From Nymphalis io (lineage: Eukaryota > Arthropoda > Insecta > Lepidoptera > Nymphalidae), in NCBI RefSeq assembly GCF_905147045.1, contig NC_065902.1, positions 3,231,377 through 3,295,376 of the forward strand: DNA of 64,000 nt, given 5' to 3'. The translations under genes and the position numbers were made by a program. Below, in pieces: positions 58,811-64,000 of this stretch (the stretch's first letter is position 1; every line of letters starts with the position of its first letter). The notes beneath the pieces were generated by a model that saw only the letters and a list, made by a program, of their open reading frames with translations, was not told the DNA's origin and did not search any database.

Positions 58811-59187
58811 ACTGCCTCGTTGGTCTAGTGGCTTGATTTAAGGCCGCAGACCCGGAGGTCCTGAGTTCAATTCCCAGGTTGGGCCAATAAAAAGTTATTG
58901 GCTTTTTCTGTTATAAAATTGTCAATAGCAGCCCGGAAGTTGGAAGTGAATACACTCCCGTGCCTCGGAAAGCACGTAATGCTGTTGATTCTGCGCCTAA
59001 ACTCTTTCCGGTCGTGTCGGATTGCCGTACCATCGGATTATGACCATTATTGAATAGAGAGTGCACCCGTGTTTGCGCACACACTGGTACACTATAATAT
59101 CTCCTGCGCAGTTGGCTAATCTTTCTTCTTTCATGGGATTCGCCGCCGTGGCTGAAATCGGTCTGGAGGACATTATTATTGTTATTA
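58811..59187 (+). repeat. SINE-C, full-length
   Basis: Head 'actgcctcgttggtctagtg', body as at 50232, end 'ggtctggaggacattattat' and (ATT)n. Confidence 0.85.
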
Positions 59188-59529
59188 TGTTAAATATTTG
59201 AACAAAAACGAGATGCTGTTACTTAAATTTTTATGTTTTCAGTTTTAAAAATGTTTTCTGAACGTTTTTGTGTTGTCACGCTTGTCCTTGGACACGTGAC
59301 CTCAATATACTGTTTATGCGATGAAATAAGGAATTTACGAAATCAAACTAATGAATTATAAAAAATGTACATGACATAGCTATATGGTAATTTTTATCGT
59401 TTATGCTTATGCTATTTCGGCTTTAAGCCTATTTTTTAGTATTAGTTTTTTTCCTCAGCTTGAGTAGCGTCTTGGGGGAAAGGAAGGCAAGTGTTAGGTT
59501 CAACCTAGTCCTTTCTTGGGGTTCAAGCA

Positions 59530-59635
59530 TACTTCATACGAAATTTCACAATCGCTTGAGTAGTTTAGCTGTGAAAGCATAGCAGACAGACAGAGTTACA
59601 TTCGCATTTTTGGTATCAGTTTAGATGGACGACCG
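59530..59635 (-). repeat. Lep1-like fragment
   Basis: 'gcttgagtagtttagctgtg' 'aaagcatagcagacagacag' 'agttacattcgcattttt' is the reverse complement of the Lep1 head. Confidence 0.55.
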
Positions 59636-60596
59636 AATAAAAATAACAATTACAAATTTTTTTTGTGATTTTTTTTTAGACATTTATTGTAGATAAACTT
59701 TAAAAGCGAAACCTTATCTTCATACAAATTTTTGGACAAATCGTTAGAGCCGTTTCGTTAAGAAAGATAAATAAGCGTTGTCTAATCATTATTCATTTAT
59801 TTTAACTAGTTAATAATTGTACTTTAATTAATGACACACAAGACAAGCATAAAATCACTATTAAAAAACAAAACAGCGTAACCACTTAATCAGCGGTTAA
59901 ATCTTATACAGAAATTGTATACTAAGTGTAGTCTTAGCTCGTAAGTCCGATACTACAATATATCTAATATTGCATATATTAGACACGTTTTGGATAATAA
60001 ATTTATGTGATAAATTCATTTTTAAACAATGTTATTCTTCTTGCATTTAAAATGCCAACGAACCAGCTATCAATGAATATTGAACTCATACTCGTATGAA
60101 AACACCTAATCTATTCAAGTGGCTAGTTGTAGAGGTCGCGACATGTGTGACAAAGAAACATATACATGTAATACATGCGATGAAAGAGGACAGTAAGACC
60201 GCCGATGTTTGGGTCATAAGGCTACCGATATGTCATAACCTGTTAAAATGAAATGGCAATACGCGTTGCGTGGAACGCGGGAAAGGGAGCGCTACTACAA
60301 TGACGTGAAGGGTTAGATGTCAAGCAATGTGTCGTGGCCTGTGGAAGGAGGATAGAAATATATTTTTATCATTCGAAAGTGAAGGACAGTTGTATAGAGG
60401 TCAAAAGACGAGCGTCGGCAACCCTGACCTCTGAAGCCGAGCCGTGGGCCGTACTCGGGCTTAAGAAAGGCGGTAAATAAAATGCTTAAAATGTTTCTCG
60501 GGAACGCAGATCGAATTGTTCGCGACTTTCAATAGCATGGGTCTTTGGAATAGTTATAGTTTCCTCCTGTCGTTAAAATAACTATAGGCATTGTTT

Positions 60597-60628
60597 ACTT
60601 GGCTGATCGTCTACTTGGCTGATCGTCT
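60597..60628 (+). repeat. 16-bp perfect tandem duplication
   Basis: acttggctgatcgtct occurs twice in a row, about 0.7 kb upstream of the candidate alternative first exon at 61327. Confidence 0.85.
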
Positions 60629-61326
60629 ACTATAGACCAATATGTTCGACCTAAATACACTCTCCTCATTTTACCTTGTTAATATTTTGGAGTTATTTAA
60701 TACAAAAGGAAATATTATTTTCATAAATTTAAATTTACTGTGTAAGTAAATGCTACAAATATTTATATATATAATATAGCAAATACGCTTCTGTTTGTTG
60801 TTGTCGATTCTTTAAATTTATATTTTGATTCAAATTGTACAATTAAAAATATCGCTAATAAAGCGATAATATGGCCCCGGCCGTCCCTGATCCCTGCACT
60901 AATGAATCGGGACAGCATAATTAACCACTGTCGATCCGCGCGTCGCGTTCAGAAACTAATATGTTACAGTAACGTCACGTTCCCGAAACATTTGAAATAG
61001 AAATCGTACGTTGGATAGCGATAATACAGATTATTAATACCGCGTGAAATTATGTTTGAAATTGGTGACGCGTGATATAAGAACTCAACGTTTTTTGTGT
61101 TTTAAAAAATTATAATATGACAGTTGTATGAAGTAAAAACTTTGGCCACATGCACGTCGGATTTTATTTAAGTTTTGTGCATATGAGTGTCTTAAAAATC
61201 ATAGTATTATAATTAAAATTATCACGTAAAGTTGAGTGTCATAATGTGCTTATATAAATAAAAGTGAAATGGTTTGTTTGTTATTTATATGTAGTAAATT
61301 AATAACAAAATAATGCATATAGAGTG

Positions 61327-61387
61327 ATGAGAATGTTTACACCCGAGTTTCATTTCTCAAGTAAATTATTGGAACTGTTAACAAGAG
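61327..61387 (+). CDS. Candidate alternative first coding exon (isoform 2)
   Basis: ATG at 61327 (or the second ATG at 61333) opens MRMFTPEFHFSSKLLELLTR plus G|. It ends in phase 1 at the donor gtatgt (61388). Phase 1 matches the acceptor at 62497, so it can replace the 24012 exon and give a protein with a different N-terminus. It lies downstream of GC-richer unrepeated DNA at 60.2-61.1 kb, which could be its promoter. The exon is short, so the call rests on the donor, the phase and the context. Confidence 0.4.
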
Positions 61388-61732
61388 GTATGTATTAATA
61401 GTCTGACTTTTTTCTATTTATTAAAAAATCGGAATTTAATTCAATTGAACAAATTATAAAATTAATGTCACAACGTTCAAACTGTGTTTGACACAAATGT
61501 TTGCAGTATAAAGTTTTGTCTTCACAAAAGAAAAACTGACTAAGTTTGTGTTTTTAAGACGCGATATTTGCCTTTCAATTTCGTGAACGCATACTATAAT
61601 ATATGTAATATTATATAATATATGTATATTATAATTGTAAATAATTTGAAAATAATTTCAATAAATCTTGACATTTTTATTAACAATAGCCGAAAGTGCT
61701 GTAATAAATAATAAAGTACTGTAATAAAAAAA

Positions 61733-61900
61733 GCCTGTAAATTTCCCATTGCTGGACTAAAGTCTATTCTTCTTTTCGATGAGAAGGTTATTAGAGCTTA
61801 CTCCACACTATTGCTCCAATTCGGGTTGTGGAACGTTGGAAGATTTATTTTCGCCGCTGAGCACGAGATGAACTATAAACGCAAAATAAACATGCATCCA
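61733..61900 (-). repeat. Decayed SINE-B
   Basis: 'gcctgtaaatttcccattgc' 'tggactaaag', 'attgctccaattcgg', 'gagcacgagatgaactataa' in reversed SINE-B order. Confidence 0.65.
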
Positions 61901-62497
61901 ACACGACCACAATACGGCGATAGTCCAAGCTCAGGACCAACGGCTTTACGTGAATTCCGAGGTCGACACTGCCATTTTACGAACTCTTATCATCAATGAG
62001 TTAATAATATAAAAATTACATTGTAAGACAGAGAGAGTAGATCAAAACGCTACATCCGTTTCTTTTTTAAATATTATTTTGATTAATTATTTATACTTCA
62101 GGGAGTAAAATATTTAATTAGAAATTTGACTAAATTGTGCATCTGCTACATGCATGTAGTCTTAGTCTTCAATTTAAAAAAAACTGTGCGTTTAAAAAAA
62201 AAAAACAATAAAGTTAAGATCGCAATAGTGTTATCTATTTATTTCTACATATTAAAAATTCATTCGAAATTCGATTAATTAAATATATATATGCTCTAAT
62301 AATGGACATATATTAATGTGATTATATTAATATGATTTTATTAGTTTTTAAAACTATATTTATTATTTATATACTAAAATTGATTTCATCGAAATGCATA
62401 AATAATGTCATTCGGTTACTCTTAATATTCTTTACGGTATTAAATATCAAGTTCGAAGTTCGTAAGGCCAAGTAAATAAATCCTGTGTTTGTTTCAG

Positions 62498-62539
62498 GAA
62501 ATGCTCAACGAGATAGCTTCACCTTCGCTCCTAGTGATG
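62498..62539 (+). CDS. Shared 42-nt phase-1 microexon
   Basis: Between a strong acceptor ('tgtttgtttcag', AG 62496-62497) and a perfect gtgagt donor (62540) lie 42 nt. Entered in phase 1 it reads G-NAQRDSFTFAPSD-G and leaves in phase 1; entered in phase 0 it is also open, while the third phase has a stop. It joins in frame to both 24219 and 61387. The next exon is right of the window. The gene is not identified. Confidence 0.5.
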
Positions 62540-63152
62540 GTGAGTTTGATCGCCATAAATAATATTGTTACATAATAAATAACATTATGTATCGTATACA
62601 ACGTTTGATTGATATTTATACTTGTTACAACAAGCCTTCTAAGACTATTTTATGAAATATTTTAGAAAGAGCTAGCATTATTTTTTTTTTTATTTTACTG
62701 TTTTAAGTATTTTAGTATATGCACGATTTTTTTAAGAAACTTATATAAAACACTTAATTTTAAGGACACGATAAAAAATTCAAATGATGTGAAATTTTTT
62801 TTGCAGTATATAAATTATATAAAAGTTAAATAAAAATTTGAAGACAGAATTTACTGTTTTCAACGGATATATTATTTATACCTTTATGTCTAAAATTATT
62901 AAGATAGAAAGAATATTCTTCGGTCTGTATTTTATTTTATTTATTATAATCTACATAAATTTCGCTACTTGCCTAGAGCGTCGGGTTTACTCGGGCCGGT
63001 AGTGTGTAATCACACTTATAAGGTACTAGTGTATGTAAATACTAAGACACACCCTTCTTAAGATGAACAGTATGTATAACTTTAGAGATTAATAATATTT
63101 GTTGGCGATTAAAGTCGTTGTATTTTAAAAATATACTAGTATATAGTAATAT
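62540..63152 (+). other. Intron of the same gene, nothing else recognised
   Basis: AT-rich sequence after the microexon, with no acceptor followed by an open exon visible. Confidence 0.4.
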
Positions 63153-63275
63153 TTGCGTTGGTCTACACTAACCAGTGTATATGGCTGTAGATCATGAAAT
63201 CCTGGATTCAATTCCCAAGTACGCCAATGAAAAGTAACTTTGGGTTTATATTTTACGAAATTCTTAGCAGCAACA
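63153..63275 (+). repeat. Diverged SINE-C head
   Basis: 'ttggtctacactaaccagtg', 'ctggattcaattccc' and 'ccaatgaaaagtaactttgg' match SINE-C. Confidence 0.6.
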
Positions 63276-63756
63276 TCCGGGCAACATATATGAATAAATT
63301 TTGACTCGTTCGATGTATTACGAAACAAATAAAGCATTTTATTGTTATAAAATGAATGACAATCGCTTGATCGATTCTTTTTTTCGTTCATTCGTTGTCA
63401 GTGCAAGCGTTTATTTGTTTTGGCAAAACATTTGCATTTTATTTTCGCGTTTAATTACAGTATACTAAAAATGTTACAAGATAATTTTTGAAAATGAAAC
63501 ATCTTAAATGAGCATACGATGCTTATTTAGATTTAAGTATTATATTTTTACTATAGCAATATTAAACTCATGTTCATTTTAATCAATCATCGGTAATGTA
63601 CAGTAATATTAATAAAATAACTATATATGCAGAAAGCAAATAACATATTTATATTTATGTGATTCACTATTGCTATCGGAAAACCGAAAATAATCGCCGG
63701 TGAATACTAAAAGAGCAAAGGATTCATCTCATTTTAAACAGAAGGTTTTGTTTATA

Positions 63757-63955
63757 CAATAGGTAGGCGGACGGACAAATCGGTCTCCTAATGGTGAGTG
63801 ACCACAAACTTTGAGAACTAAGATGTTACGTCCCTCGTAGTTACACAAGCTCACTCTTTCTTCAAACCGGAACACAACAATACTAAGTATTTGCGTTAGA
63901 ATATCTGATGAGTAGGTGATACCCCCAGACAAGCTTGCACAAAGCCCTACAACGT
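63757..63955 (-). repeat. SINE-A with internal deletion
   Basis: 'ggtaggcggacggacaaatc', 'gagaactaagatgttacg', 'ccggaacacaacaatact' and 'gcacaaagccctac'. Positions 63956-64000 hold nothing else. Confidence 0.75.
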
Positions 63956-64000
63956 TTTAAAAAGCCCTAGTACTAAGTTTGGAGCTTCGAGCTCATATCA

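Larger units (their letters stand above)
24220..61326 (+). other. Giant intron / upstream region of the 24012-62539 gene
   Basis: About 37 kb with no recognised protein-coding exon except possible alternative starts. It is filled with the repeats listed below, separated by AT-rich DNA. GC-richer unique patches that could be regulatory lie near 24.59, 26.7-26.9, 29.3, 33.5, 37.4-37.6, 44.83-44.97, 58.15 and 58.6 kb. The intron interpretation depends on joining 24219 to 62498. Confidence 0.45.

Overview
The window is a stretch of AT-rich insect nuclear DNA, almost certainly from a butterfly or moth. The evidence is short exons with GT-AG introns, several families of tRNA-derived SINEs typical of Lepidoptera, TC...CTAG (Lep1/Helitron-like) fragments, and 3' ends of CR1/Jockey-type LINEs. 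A nymphalid butterfly is likely from the repeat mix, but that is an inference. No bacterial, organellar or viral block is visible.

Layout. (1) 1-8.2 kb, plus strand: the last four coding exons of phosphoserine phosphatase (1530-1664, 2617-2762, 7434-7595, 8125-8228). The N-terminal exon(s) with the catalytic DxDST motif lie left of the window. (2) 12.8-15.6 kb, minus strand: two tandem two-exon genes for secreted proteins that I do not recognise. Each has a tiny first exon (3 or 5 codons), a phase-0 intron and a signal peptide, then a Tyr-rich stretch and a shared CSCxxC...CxxxCxxC motif, and each ends in VNY. The downstream gene carries a huge Lys-Asp dipeptide tract encoded by a hexanucleotide microsatellite, and it is interrupted by one in-frame stop near the predicted mature N-terminus. 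I read the two as paralogues. (3) 24.0-62.5 kb, plus strand: what looks like the 5' part of one long gene. A coding first exon at 24012-24219 and an alternative coding first exon at 61327-61387 both end in phase 1, and both can splice to a 42-nt phase-1 microexon at 62498-62539. The intron would be about 38 kb. The gene continues to the right of the window and its identity is unknown.

Everything else is intergenic or intronic DNA loaded with retroposons. I call the families: SINE-A (starts near 'ggtggtagggctttg', A-rich tail, about 15 copies), SINE-B (tRNA-derived, 'gatggcccagtggtaag', about 14 copies), SINE-C (tRNA-derived, 'tcgttggtctagtgg', 5 copies), one SINE-E, one tRNA-like SINE-F, two young 5'-truncated LINE copies, two GC-rich LINE-like fragments and several Helitron-like fragments. 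The LINE 3' end and the SINE-A 3' end share a 19-nt block, which suggests that the LINE mobilises SINE-A. No tRNA, rRNA or CRISPR features are present; all tRNA-like promoters sit inside SINEs.
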